Shown here piece after piece: positions 35,309 through 44,362 of a stretch of 64,000 nt of DNA (the stretch's first letter is position 1; each line of letters starts with the position of its first letter). The translations under genes and the position numbers were made by a program. Origin of the DNA: Bacteroidia bacterium (GTDB lineage: Bacteria; Bacteroidota; Bacteroidia; JADZBD01); NCBI GenBank assembly GCA_020852255.1, contig JADZBD010000009.1, positions 179,839-243,838 on the forward strand, written 5' to 3'. Below the pieces are notes generated by a model, which was not told where the DNA came from, made no database searches, and saw nothing but the letters and a program-made list of their open reading frames with translations.

Positions 35309-38300
35309 ATGGACCTTTCCGCGGTGAAGGAATTGTTCGGATCCCATCCGAAAACTGCCGAAATCCTTAAGGCAGCAGGGGATTCTTTTTTCAAAATCGG
35401 GCTAAAAGGACTTACCGGCTCCTCCCCTGCCTTTCTGGTGCACAGTCTTTTTCCCCACCTCCGGAGAACCCTGATAGTGGTGATTCCCGACCGAGAAGAA
35501 GCCGCTTATTTTATGAATGATCTTGCGAACCTTGGAAGCACGGTTTTCTGGTTTCCACCTTCATTCCGGAAGCCCTACGAAATTGAAGAAACTGCGAATG
35601 CCAACGTAATCCACCGCGCAGAAGTACTCGAAAAGATCAGCCATTCAGCGCAGCCCGTTCTGGTGGTAACCACTCCGGAAGGCCTCGCAGAAAAGGTGAT
35701 TCGCCGGCAGGAACTTTCCAGAAACACACTTACGATTAAGAAAGGAGAAAAGCTTAGTGTAGAATTTGTATCACAGGCGCTGAATGAATACGGCTTTCAG
35801 CGGGTGGATTATGTCACAGAACCGGGCACCTACTCCCTGCGGGGAGGCATCACCGACATCTGGTCCTTCAGCTCAGATCTACCGCTCCGGGTAGAATTCT
35901 TCGGCGATGAAGCAGAATCGCTCCGATATTTTGATCCGGTAGATCAGCTCAGCCGGAAAGAGCTGCAGGAAGCGTCCATTATTCCGAATATTTCCGCCGT
36001 TGAAGGCCGGGAGACACGGCAATCGTTCCGCGAATTTCTTGGCACCGGCGCCCTTTTCTATGTTAAAGACCAAACACTTTGCCTGGACCTGATCAAGAAG
36101 CAATTCGAGCAGGCGATGGCATGTTATCCCGAAGCAGGACCTCTGCTGAAGAAATTCAAGCCGGAAGATCTGTACTGCGATCCGGACACCATCCGCAAAG
36201 AATGGGAAGCCCTTGCCGGATTCCGGACAGGGATAACGGGCGAAAAACCGACTCATACTATTTCCTTCGTTCAGCGGCCCCAGCCATCGTTCGCAAAAAA
36301 CTTCGATTTGCTCCAGGAGAATCTGGAAAAAAATCTCCGCGGAGGTTTTCAGAATATCATCTGCGCGGATGCAGCCCGCCAGGTAGAACGGCTTTACGCC
36401 ATTTTCGATGATCTCCTGGCCAAAAAGAAAAAAATAAGCGCACCCGGGAAAGATCAGCTCGGCCAGCTCTCCTCCCATCTTTTTACACCGGTGTTGCTTT
36501 CAGTTCACGAAGGATTTATTGATGAAGATCTCCGCAGAGCAGTCTATACTGATCACCAGCTATTCGATCGTTACCACCGCTTCCGCATCCGGAACAACTC
36601 CTATAAAAAAAATGAAGCCCTTACGCTGAAAGAACTGAAGGGACTTAACCCGGGCGACTACATTGTGCACATTGATCACGGCATTGGCCGGTTCGGCGGT
36701 CTGGAAAAAGTGATGGTAAACGGGAAAGAGCAGGAAACCATACGCATTGTATACAAGGATCATGATGTGCTCAACATCAGCATCCATGCCCTGCATCGCA
36801 TTTCCAAATATGCAGGTAAAGACGGAGCGGTTCCCCGGCTCGATAAACTGGGATCTCAGGCGTGGAGCAACCTCAAGAATAAAACGAAGAAAAAAGTAAA
36901 AGAGATTGCCTTCGACCTAATCAAACTCTATGCACGGCGTAAAGCGGAAAAAGGCTTTGCTTTCGCCCCTGACAATTACCTGCAAAATGAACTGGAGGCC
37001 TCTTTCATCTATGAAGACACGCCTGACCAGTACAAGGCCACCCGGGATGTAAAGAAGGACATGGAAGCAGAATGGCCTATGGACCGGCTGGTATGCGGTG
37101 ACGTAGGATTCGGTAAAACAGAGATAGCCGTGCGGGCCGCCTTCAAGGCGGTGAACGACGGAAAGCAGGTGGCCATTCTTGTTCCCACCACCATTCTGGC
37201 CCTTCAGCATTTCAAAACGTTCAGCGAAAGGCTGGCCGCTTTTCCTGTAAAGGTAGATTACCTAAGCCGCTTCCGCAGTGCAGGAGAACAGAAACAGGTA
37301 CTCCGCGACCTTGCTGAAAAGAAAACGGATATTCTCATCGGAACACATAAACTGATCGGAAAGGAAGTAAAATTTAAAGACCTGGGATTACTGGTGATTG
37401 ATGAAGAGCAGAAATTCGGCGTAGCCGCAAAGGATAAACTCAAAACGTTGCGTCACAATGTGGATACGCTCACACTCACAGCCACTCCCATTCCGCGCAC
37501 CTTGCAGTTCTCTATGCTGGGTGCCCGCGACCTCAGCATCATTCACACTCCCCCTCCCAACCGGTATCCCATCCAAACCGAGGTCCAGCTTTATAACGAA
37601 GAAATTATCCGCGATGCCATCCGTTACGAGGTGGAACGAGGCGGACAGGTCTTCTTTGTTCACAACAGAGTGGGAAATCTCAGGGAGCTGGCGGGCATGC
37701 TTCATAAACTTCTTCCCTCCCTTAAAATCGCCATTGGGCACGGACAGATGGACGGCAAAGAACTGGAAGAAGTGATGGTAAATTTCATAGAAGGGCAATA
37801 CGATGTGCTTCTCAGTACAACAATTATTGAGAGCGGGCTGGATATTCCTAACGCGAACACCATCATTATCAATGATGCCCACCTGTTCGGGCTGAGCGAT
37901 TTACACCAGATGCGGGGCCGGGTGGGACGCAGCAACAAAAAAGCCTTTTGCTACCTGCTTACTCCGCCCTTCTCCACGCTAACCGACGAAGCCCGGAAGC
38001 GACTGAAAGCAATCGAACAATTCTCGGATCTCGGCAGCGGTTTTAACATTGCCATGCGTGATCTGGATATCCGTGGTGCAGGAGACCTGCTGGGAGCAGA
38101 ACAAAGCGGTTTCATCACGGATATCGGATATGAAACGTACATGAAGATTCTGGAGGAGGCCATGGAAGAATTAAAATCTGAAGGTACTTCCGCCGCTGCG
38201 CCATTACCGTCATCTGCTCCGGTTTCTTTCGTGAAAGACTGTCAGCTGGATACAGATCTGGAGCTGTTGATTCCGGATGCATATGTAGATCACATCAGTG

Positions 38301-38683
38301 AAAGGATTTACCTGTATAAAGAACTGGACAACTGTAAAACCGACGAAGAGCTGGAGCATTTCAGCCGTGGACTCAAGGACCGTTTCGGTACACTACCCGT
38401 TCAAACAGCGGAGCTCATCCGCGCGGTGAAGCTGCGGAGACTCGCACAGGAGTCGGGATTTGAAAAGCTGTTTCTGAAAAACAAGCGGATGACCGGCTAC
38501 TTCATCAGCAAACAGGAATCTCCGTTTTATTCTTCCGAAACATTCCGGAAGATACTCGAACATATGAAAATTCATCCGAAAGGAGTACGGATGAAAGAAG
38601 GGCAGGGAAAGCTCATGCTGATCTTTGATCCCATACGCAACGTGGAGGAGGCCATCACTGCGATGGAGCAGCTGGGAAGATAG
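35309..38683 (+). CDS. mfd: transcription-repair coupling factor
   Basis: Mfd displaces stalled RNA polymerase and recruits UvrA for transcription-coupled nucleotide-excision repair. Start ATG 35309 (MDLSAVKELFG) is preferred to a TTG 21 bp upstream; 1124 residues. The UvrB-homology N-terminal region lies at ~5-300, the RNAP-interacting domain at ~435-500 (PGDYIVHIDHGIGRFGGLE), and the RecG-like translocase at ~520-900 (Walker A CGDVGFGKTEIAVRAAFKA, DEEQ box VIDEEQKFGV, TATPIPRTLQ, RGRVGRSNKKAFCYLL). The C-terminal D7 domain spans ~970-1124. Convergent with the next gene, the stops adjoin at 38683/38684. Confidence 0.97.
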   Translation: MDLSAVKELFGSHPKTAEILKAAGDSFFKIGLKGLTGSSPAFLVHSLFPHLRRTLIVVIPDREEAAYFMNDLANLGSTVFWFPPSFRKPYEIEETANANVIHRAEVLEKISHSAQPVLVVTTPEGLAEKVIRRQELSRNTLTIKKGEKLSVEFVSQALNEYGFQRVDYVTEPGTYSLRGGITDIWSFSSDLPLRVEFFGDEAESLRYFDPVDQLSRKELQEASIIPNISAVEGRETRQSFREFLGTGALFYVKDQTLCLDLIKKQFEQAMACYPEAGPLLKKFKPEDLYCDPDTIRKEWEALAGFRTGITGEKPTHTISFVQRPQPSFAKNFDLLQENLEKNLRGGFQNIICADAARQVERLYAIFDDLLAKKKKISAPGKDQLGQLSSHLFTPVLLSVHEGFIDEDLRRAVYTDHQLFDRYHRFRIRNNSYKKNEALTLKELKGLNPGDYIVHIDHGIGRFGGLEKVMVNGKEQETIRIVYKDHDVLNISIHALHRISKYAGKDGAVPRLDKLGSQAWSNLKNKTKKKVKEIAFDLIKLYARRKAEKGFAFAPDNYLQNELEASFIYEDTPDQYKATRDVKKDMEAEWPMDRLVCGDVGFGKTEIAVRAAFKAVNDGKQVAILVPTTILALQHFKTFSERLAAFPVKVDYLSRFRSAGEQKQVLRDLAEKKTDILIGTHKLIGKEVKFKDLGLLVIDEEQKFGVAAKDKLKTLRHNVDTLTLTATPIPRTLQFSMLGARDLSIIHTPPPNRYPIQTEVQLYNEEIIRDAIRYEVERGGQVFFVHNRVGNLRELAGMLHKLLPSLKIAIGHGQMDGKELEEVMVNFIEGQYDVLLSTTIIESGLDIPNANTIIINDAHLFGLSDLHQMRGRVGRSNKKAFCYLLTPPFSTLTDEARKRLKAIEQFSDLGSGFNIAMRDLDIRGAGDLLGAEQSGFITDIGYETYMKILEEAMEELKSEGTSAAAPLPSSAPVSFVKDCQLDTDLELLIPDAYVDHISERIYLYKELDNCKTDEELEHFSRGLKDRFGTLPVQTAELIRAVKLRRLAQESGFEKLFLKNKRMTGYFISKQESPFYSSETFRKILEHMKIHPKGVRMKEGQGKLMLIFDPIRNVEEAITAMEQLGR

Positions 38684-39037
38684 TCACAGGTTACGATCCA
38701 TTCGAGGGTAGAATTTCAGCAGCGGCAGCGTAAAAAATACAGTGAGTACTATGCCGGCCATTACTCCGCCGTCACCCGCCATGCCGGTGAGAAAATGCAG
38801 AATGGTTTTGAAAAAGAAATTAACAAGGAACAACTCCACCCCCCAGCGTTTCATGTGCCAGATGCCGATGAATGCAATGAACTGAAAGGCTACCACCGCA
38901 CCAAAGAGCGCAGGATACCATTCCCCGAGCCGTTTCGTATCCGGAGAAAAAAGTGCCGGAATGGTCAGCACCACCCAGATGTATCCCACGATACACAGTA
39001 TCGAAAGGATCACTGGGCGGCGGATAATAGTTTTCAT
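38684..39037 (-). CDS. small 3-4 TM membrane protein
   Basis: 117 residues with four likely membrane helices (~8-28 ILSILCIVGYIWVVLTIPAL, ~42-60, ~68-85, ~93-110). It begins 1 bp after the MacB-like permease stop, so it is probably co-transcribed with it. I do not recognise a family; function unknown. Confidence 0.75.
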   Translation of the reverse strand: MKTIIRRPVILSILCIVGYIWVVLTIPALFSPDTKRLGEWYPALFGAVVAFQFIAFIGIWHMKRWGVELFLVNFFFKTILHFLTGMAGDGGVMAGIVLTVFFTLPLLKFYPRMDRNL

Positions 39038-39038
39038 A

Positions 39039-40283
39039 TCAGTTGGAACGAATGGCTTCTACCGGATCCAGCTGAGAAGCCGAATACGCAGGAACAAATC
39101 CGGAAACAATACCGATAATCACGGAAATGGTAAGTCCAAGAATAACATTCGCCCGCGACAGGGATATGTCCATTTCCATGAGAGAAGACACCGCCCCGGT
39201 AATCAGAAACACAAAGAACAACCCTACGAGTCCGCCGAGCAGGCATAACAATACGGATTCAAAAAGGAACTGAGAGAGAATAAAAGAATTTCTTGCGCCC
39301 AGGGATTTCTGTACCCCGATCTGGTTGGTACGTTCTTTTACGGACACGAACATGATATTGGCGATTCCGAAACCGCCTACCAGGATGGCGAATGCACCGA
39401 TGATCCATCCGGCCGTTCCCACCACATCAAATATCTCATCGAACTGATTAGAGATCAAACTGGTTTCGTTCAGTGCGAAATCATCTTCCGCGAGGGGTTT
39501 CAGTTTGTGGAGCGAGCGCATAATACCCGTAAGCTCATCCTTAAGTTCATCATTGGAAATTCCGGGCAGGGCTTTGACCATGATGCGCGGATCAAAATTA
39601 TCGCTGCGCAGGTCCACCAGGTTACGGGCAAAATTGATAGGAACCAGCACCTGATTGTCCACATTATTCCCCAACAGGCTCTCTCCCTTTCGTTCGAATA
39701 CCCCGATGATCTTCAGCCTGGAACCTCTTACGCGAACCGTTTCAGCAAGCGGATCCTTATTCGGGAAAAGGGCCCTGGCTACATTATCACCGATAATACA
39801 TACCGGCCGGCCCGACTCGGACTCAGACTCCGCAAAATACCGGCCCTGCCCGATATCGAGTGCCTGTACCCGGTAATAATCGTGGGAGACAATCACAATA
39901 TCCGCGTTCTCAATGGTGCTGCTGCCGGCCTTTACATTGGTGCGGGCATAAAGGGTAAAAGCCACCGCCTCCGCCTTTCTGGAACGTTCCATAAGGTTTT
40001 CCATGTCGGTAACATTGGGAACGGGGCGGTTCAGGTATTTCCACCACGGATAATTTGGTCCGAAGGCCCAGGGCCATTTTTCCACGAATACTACGTTGTC
40101 ACCCAGCGACTTGATCCCATCCCGCAGGTTTTTTTCGAGTGAATCCACAACCGTAAACACAGAAATGATGGCAAAAATGCCGATGGTGATTCCCAGCAGG
40201 GAAAGCATGGTTCGAAGCTTATTCACCCGCAGCGCCGTGATGGCGAAGAGCAGACTCTCCCTGAAAATATTCAGCCATAGCAT
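39039..40283 (-). CDS. MacB/FtsX-type ABC transporter permease
   Basis: A 414-residue permease of the MacB-LolC family. An N-terminal TM helix (~22-42, RTMLSLLGITIGIFAIISVF) precedes the periplasmic MacB-PCD domain (~43-280), and three C-terminal TM helices follow (~290-312, ~335-360, ~375-395) with the FtsX-domain signature VSVKERTNQIGVQKSLGARN. Such permeases work with a cognate ATPase, not present in this window, to extrude or transduce mechanical force across the periplasm. Confidence 0.92.
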   Translation of the reverse strand: MLWLNIFRESLLFAITALRVNKLRTMLSLLGITIGIFAIISVFTVVDSLEKNLRDGIKSLGDNVVFVEKWPWAFGPNYPWWKYLNRPVPNVTDMENLMERSRKAEAVAFTLYARTNVKAGSSTIENADIVIVSHDYYRVQALDIGQGRYFAESESESGRPVCIIGDNVARALFPNKDPLAETVRVRGSRLKIIGVFERKGESLLGNNVDNQVLVPINFARNLVDLRSDNFDPRIMVKALPGISNDELKDELTGIMRSLHKLKPLAEDDFALNETSLISNQFDEIFDVVGTAGWIIGAFAILVGGFGIANIMFVSVKERTNQIGVQKSLGARNSFILSQFLFESVLLCLLGGLVGLFFVFLITGAVSSLMEMDISLSRANVILGLTISVIIGIVSGFVPAYSASQLDPVEAIRSN

Positions 40284-40284
40284 C

Positions 40285-40411
40285 GCGATAAAATTACCAA
40301 AACCACACGGGAGCAGGAGTGAAATGTGATGAATGGGAAGGGTCGGGCTTACTTAATGAACAATTTATTAACAGCCTCATTTCAAGCAAGATATGTGCGT
40401 AATTTTATCGC
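40285..40411. promoter_or_regulatory. divergent intergenic with paired 12-mer TAATTTTATCGC
   Basis: Upstream of purH the 12-mer TAATTTTATCGC is at 40400-40411 on the plus strand, 11 bp before the purH ATG; upstream of the divergent permease the same 12-mer reads on the minus strand at 40296-40285, 1 bp before its ATG. The first eight bases differ from TAnnTTTG only at the last position, so these may be -7 boxes; a related TAATTTTA precedes gmhA (56193-56200). Confidence 0.45.
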
Positions 40412-40422
40412 TTAAGTTTTCC

Positions 40423-41946
40423 ATGAACGTGCCGAGAAAGATAAAAAATGCATTGGTTTCCGTTTACTACAAGGACGGGCTGGATGTGATAGTAAAAAAA
40501 CTTCATTCACTGGGCGTGCAGCTCTTCAGCACCGGAGGAACGCAGGAATTCATTGAGAAGATGAACCTGCCCGTGACGGCGGTAGAATCGCTAACCTCTT
40601 ATCCTTCCATTCTTGGAGGAAGAGTAAAAACCCTTCATCCGAAAGTTTTTGGCGGAATTCTTAGCCGGAGGGAGCTGGAATCCGACGTGATGCAGCTGGA
40701 TCAGTATGAGATACCGGAAATTGATCTGGTCATCGTTGATCTTTACCCCTTCGAAGCCACGGTAGCATCCGGTGCAGGAGAACAGGACATCATAGAGAAG
40801 ATTGACATTGGAGGAATTTCACTGATTCGTGCGGGCGCAAAAAATTTCCGCGACGTGATCATCGTTTCATCCAGGGAACAATATCCCGCACTGGCGGAAC
40901 TTCTGGAGAACGGCAAGGGCATGTCATCTCTCGAAGACCGCAGGCGATTCGCGGTGGAAGCATTCAACACCACATCGCATTACGATTCGGCGATCTTCAA
41001 CTGGTTTGGCGGAGATAATGCTCCGGCCTTCAAGCAGAGTATACGCAAAGCCCATACGTTGCGCTACGGTGAAAATCCGCATCAGCGAGGAACCTTCTTC
41101 GGAGATCTTGAAGCGATTTTCGACAAGCTCGGCGGCAAGGAATTATCGTATAACAATCTGCTTGATATAGACGCTGCGGTGCACCTGATGGCCGATTTCA
41201 GTGAACCCACCTTTGCCATTCTCAAACACAACAATGCCTGCGGGATTGCATCCCGCCCGAGGCTGAAGGATGCCTGGGATGCCGCGCTGGCCGCCGATCC
41301 TGTCTCAGCTTTCGGCGGAATTCTTATCACCAATACCCCGGTAGACGCTGCCACGGCCGCCTCCATACATTCCTTATTCTTTGAAGTAATAATTGCCCCT
41401 TCCTATGATGCAGAGGCACTGAATCTGTTAAAACAGAAACCAAACCGCATCGTTCTCGTACAAAAACCTGTAGCACTTCCCGTGCGTTCTTTCCGCACCT
41501 TGCTGAACGGCGTGGTAGAGCAGGACAAAGATCTTTCAGTGGAAATGGCTTCAGACATGAAACCGGCAACTCAAAAAAAACCCGGTCAGCGGGAATCGGA
41601 AGATCTTGTATTTGCCAACAAGGTGGTGAAGCATACCAAGTCGAACACCATTGTGCTGGTGCGGGATAAGACCTTGTTAGCCAGCGGCACCGGTCAGACT
41701 TCAAGAGTAGACGCGCTGCGGCAGGCCATTGTGAAGGCGGGCAGTTTCGGATTTCCGCTGGAGGGAGCCGTAATGGCCTCCGATGCCTTTTTTCCTTTTC
41801 CGGATTGTGTGGAGATCGCACATAAAGCAGGTATCACGGCGGTAGTTCAGCCGGGGGGAAGCATTAAAGACAAAGATTCAGTGGAATACTGCGACCGTAA
41901 CGGTATGGCCATGGTTATGACGGGAATCCGCCACTTCAAACATTAA
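40423..41946 (+). CDS. purH: bifunctional AICAR transformylase / IMP cyclohydrolase
   Basis: PurH catalyses the last two steps of IMP synthesis (formylation of AICAR and ring closure). I start at ATG 40423 (MNVPRKIKNALVSVYYKDG) instead of 40393 because the family begins there; 507 residues. The N-terminal MGS-like IMPCH domain (~1-190) has STGGTQEFIEK and GRVKTLHPKVFGGIL; the AICARFT domain (~195-507) has LRYGENPHQRG, the KHNN active-site motif in ILKHNNACGIA, and a C-terminal SDAFFPFPD / VQPGGSIKDKDSV. Confidence 0.96.
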   Translation: MNVPRKIKNALVSVYYKDGLDVIVKKLHSLGVQLFSTGGTQEFIEKMNLPVTAVESLTSYPSILGGRVKTLHPKVFGGILSRRELESDVMQLDQYEIPEIDLVIVDLYPFEATVASGAGEQDIIEKIDIGGISLIRAGAKNFRDVIIVSSREQYPALAELLENGKGMSSLEDRRRFAVEAFNTTSHYDSAIFNWFGGDNAPAFKQSIRKAHTLRYGENPHQRGTFFGDLEAIFDKLGGKELSYNNLLDIDAAVHLMADFSEPTFAILKHNNACGIASRPRLKDAWDAALAADPVSAFGGILITNTPVDAATAASIHSLFFEVIIAPSYDAEALNLLKQKPNRIVLVQKPVALPVRSFRTLLNGVVEQDKDLSVEMASDMKPATQKKPGQRESEDLVFANKVVKHTKSNTIVLVRDKTLLASGTGQTSRVDALRQAIVKAGSFGFPLEGAVMASDAFFPFPDCVEIAHKAGITAVVQPGGSIKDKDSVEYCDRNGMAMVMTGIRHFKH

Positions 41947-41959
41947 AATTTCGCACTGC

Positions 41960-42982
41960 ATGGGACTTTTTAATTTTCTTACTCAAGAGATCGCCATTGA
42001 CCTGGGAACGGCGAACACCATCATCATCCACAATGACAAAGTGGTGGTAGATGAGCCTTCCATTGTGGCGGTTGACCGGATGACAGGCAAAGTTATTGCG
42101 GTGGGTAAGCAGGCACAGCAGATGCACGGAAAAACACACGAGAACATAAAAACCATTCGTCCGCTGAAGGACGGTGTGATTGCCGACTTCGACGCTGCGG
42201 AGCACATGATCCGGATGATGATCAAGATGATCAATCCCGGCCGCCGGCTTTTCCAGCCCTCGCTGCGTATGGTAATCTGTATCCCTTCCGGAATCACGGA
42301 GGTAGAAAAAAGAGCGGTACGCGACTCGGCGGAGCATGCGGGGGCGAAGGAGGTATATCTTATTCACGAACCCATGGCGGCGGCCATAGGTATTGGCATT
42401 GACGTGGAAGAGCCCATGGGCAATATGATTATTGACATTGGAGGAGGAACTTCCGAGATTGCGGTAATTGCGCTGGGAGGTATTGTCTGTGATAAATCCA
42501 TCCGGATTGCCGGCGATGAATTCACGGGAAGTATTGAAGAATACATGCGGCGCCAGCACAATATTCTGATCGGAGAACGAACGGCAGAAAAAATAAAGAT
42601 CGAGGTAGGAGCTGCGCTTACCGAGATTGAAAATCCTCCACCCGACTACCCTGTTCACGGGCGCGATCTGATGACCGGCATTCCCAAGGAGATCTATGTT
42701 TCCTATCAGGAGATCGCACACGCCCTTGATAAGTCCATCTCCAAGATTGAGGAAGCAATACTCAACGCACTGGAAATGACTCCTCCGGAACTTTCCGCAG
42801 ATATTTACAGAACCGGCATTTACCTGGCGGGCGGAGGTTCATTGCTGCGCGGACTCGACAAGCGCATCTCCCTTAAAACCAAGCTTCCTGTACATGTTGC
42901 CGAGGACCCGCTGCGGGCGGTGGCCAGGGGAACGGGTATTGCACTCAAGAATGTTGACAAGTTCCCCTTCCTCATCCGGTAA
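41960..42982 (+). CDS. mreB: rod shape-determining actin homologue MreB
   Basis: Actin-like ATPase that organises elongasome peptidoglycan synthesis. The 340-residue product has phosphate-1 IDLGTANTIIIHNDKVVVDEP (quoted in part), connect-1 LKDGVIADFD (~70), phosphate-2 IDIGGGTSEIAVIALGG (~155) and adenosine LAGGGSLLRGLDKR (~291). First gene of mreBCD-mrdA-rodA, 13 bp after purH. Confidence 0.97.
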   Translation: MGLFNFLTQEIAIDLGTANTIIIHNDKVVVDEPSIVAVDRMTGKVIAVGKQAQQMHGKTHENIKTIRPLKDGVIADFDAAEHMIRMMIKMINPGRRLFQPSLRMVICIPSGITEVEKRAVRDSAEHAGAKEVYLIHEPMAAAIGIGIDVEEPMGNMIIDIGGGTSEIAVIALGGIVCDKSIRIAGDEFTGSIEEYMRRQHNILIGERTAEKIKIEVGAALTEIENPPPDYPVHGRDLMTGIPKEIYVSYQEIAHALDKSISKIEEAILNALEMTPPELSADIYRTGIYLAGGGSLLRGLDKRISLKTKLPVHVAEDPLRAVARGTGIALKNVDKFPFLIR

Positions 42983-43023
42983 GTAACGGGGCGAACGCCC
43001 TAATTTCATAGCGGTATCCGGGC

Positions 43024-43857
43024 ATGCGCAACCTTCTGCTTTTTATTTCGAAGTATCACTACTTCTTTCTGTTCATTCTGCTTGAACTCATCGCCTTTAT
43101 CCTGCTCATTCAGGGAAACAGTTTTCATCGCAGCAGCTTTATCAATTCCACCAACAGCATGTCGGGAAATGTATACCGGAAATTTTCGGATATCACGGAA
43201 TATTTCCGTCTGAAAGACATCAATGACAAGCTGGTACTTGAAAATTCTGTACTGCGCAATGAACTGCGCTCCTCCCACTTCGGTATTGCCGGTCCGAGAG
43301 ATACCGTGAAAGATACAGTTTACCATCAGCGCTATCTCTATGTACCGGCAAAAGTGGTGAACATTACCACGCACCGTCAGAACAATTACCTCACTATCAA
43401 CCGGGGAAGTGCGCACGGTGTAAAAAAGGGAATGGGAGTGGTATGCGGACAGGGTGTGGTGGGCATCGTGAAAGATGTTTCGGATCATTTCAGCTCCGTT
43501 ATGATGGTACTTCACACCAAAGTGCTCATTCCCTCCATGGTAAAAAAATACAGAGAGCCGGGCATTCTTCACTGGGAAGGCACCCATCCGGAAAAAGCCC
43601 TGCTTCCGAATATTCCCCGCCACCTTTCCCTGCGGGTCGGAGATACGATCACTACTTCCAGCAGTTCCTCCATTTTCGCAGAAGGCACCATGGTGGGAAT
43701 GATCTCCGGCATTTCCGAAGTCAGCGGCAACACATTTTACGAAGTAGAAGTTAAACTATCGGTAGATTTCCGGAAGCTGACCTACGTCTATGTGGTGAAT
43801 TACCTGTTCAAGGAAGAACAGGATCATCTGGAAAAAATCTCTCAGGATGATCAGTGA
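43024..43857 (+). CDS. mreC: rod shape-determining protein MreC
   Basis: A 277-residue bitopic elongasome protein: a TM helix at ~10-30 (YHYFFLFILLELIAFILLI), a short coiled-coil region at ~55-85 (ITEYFRLKDINDKLVLENSVLRNEL) and the beta-rich MreC core (~110-265, AKVVNITTHRQNNYLTINRGSAHGVKKGMGV). It links MreB to PBP2 in the periplasm. It overlaps mreD by 11 bp. Confidence 0.94.
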   Translation: MRNLLLFISKYHYFFLFILLELIAFILLIQGNSFHRSSFINSTNSMSGNVYRKFSDITEYFRLKDINDKLVLENSVLRNELRSSHFGIAGPRDTVKDTVYHQRYLYVPAKVVNITTHRQNNYLTINRGSAHGVKKGMGVVCGQGVVGIVKDVSDHFSSVMMVLHTKVLIPSMVKKYREPGILHWEGTHPEKALLPNIPRHLSLRVGDTITTSSSSSIFAEGTMVGMISGISEVSGNTFYEVEVKLSVDFRKLTYVYVVNYLFKEEQDHLEKISQDDQ

Positions 43858-44362
43858 AATCACAGGAATTATTTTTCGCTTCGCAGCACTCGTTATCCTG
43901 CAGGTGCTGTTGCTGGATAATATCGAGCTCTCCGGATATATCAATCCGTACCTCTATATACTTTTCCTGATCCTGCTACCTGTAGAAACTGCCGGGTGGC
44001 TGGTACTGATCCTGGGATTTGTACTCGGGCTCACGATTGATCTTTTCGGGCACACCCCCGGCATGCACACCGCCGCTTGTGTATTTGCCGCATTCACCCG
44101 CAAATTCCTGTTGAAGTACATGGAACCACGCGACGGGTATTCCAATGTGTTTACCGCAGACCTGAAGACCATGGGTGTGCGCTGGTTCACCGTTTTTGCA
44201 CTCGTGTTCACACTGACTCATCATATTTTCCTGTTTTACGCTGAAAGTTTCCGGCTGAGCAGTTTCTTTCTCACACTTTTCCGTGCCCTGCTCAGCTCTG
44301 TCTTTACGGTGGCCCTGATCCTGTTCACACAGTTTTTATCCACCCGATCGCGCGAACGATGA
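43847..44362 (+). CDS. mreD: rod shape-determining membrane protein MreD
   Basis: A 171-residue, largely hydrophobic protein with about five TM helices (~7-27, ~35-55, ~60-80, ~112-130, ~138-160), typical of MreD. Overlaps mreC by 11 bp and mrdA by 4 bp, so it is translationally linked to both. Confidence 0.9.
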   Translation: MISEITGIIFRFAALVILQVLLLDNIELSGYINPYLYILFLILLPVETAGWLVLILGFVLGLTIDLFGHTPGMHTAACVFAAFTRKFLLKYMEPRDGYSNVFTADLKTMGVRWFTVFALVFTLTHHIFLFYAESFRLSSFFLTLFRALLSSVFTVALILFTQFLSTRSRER

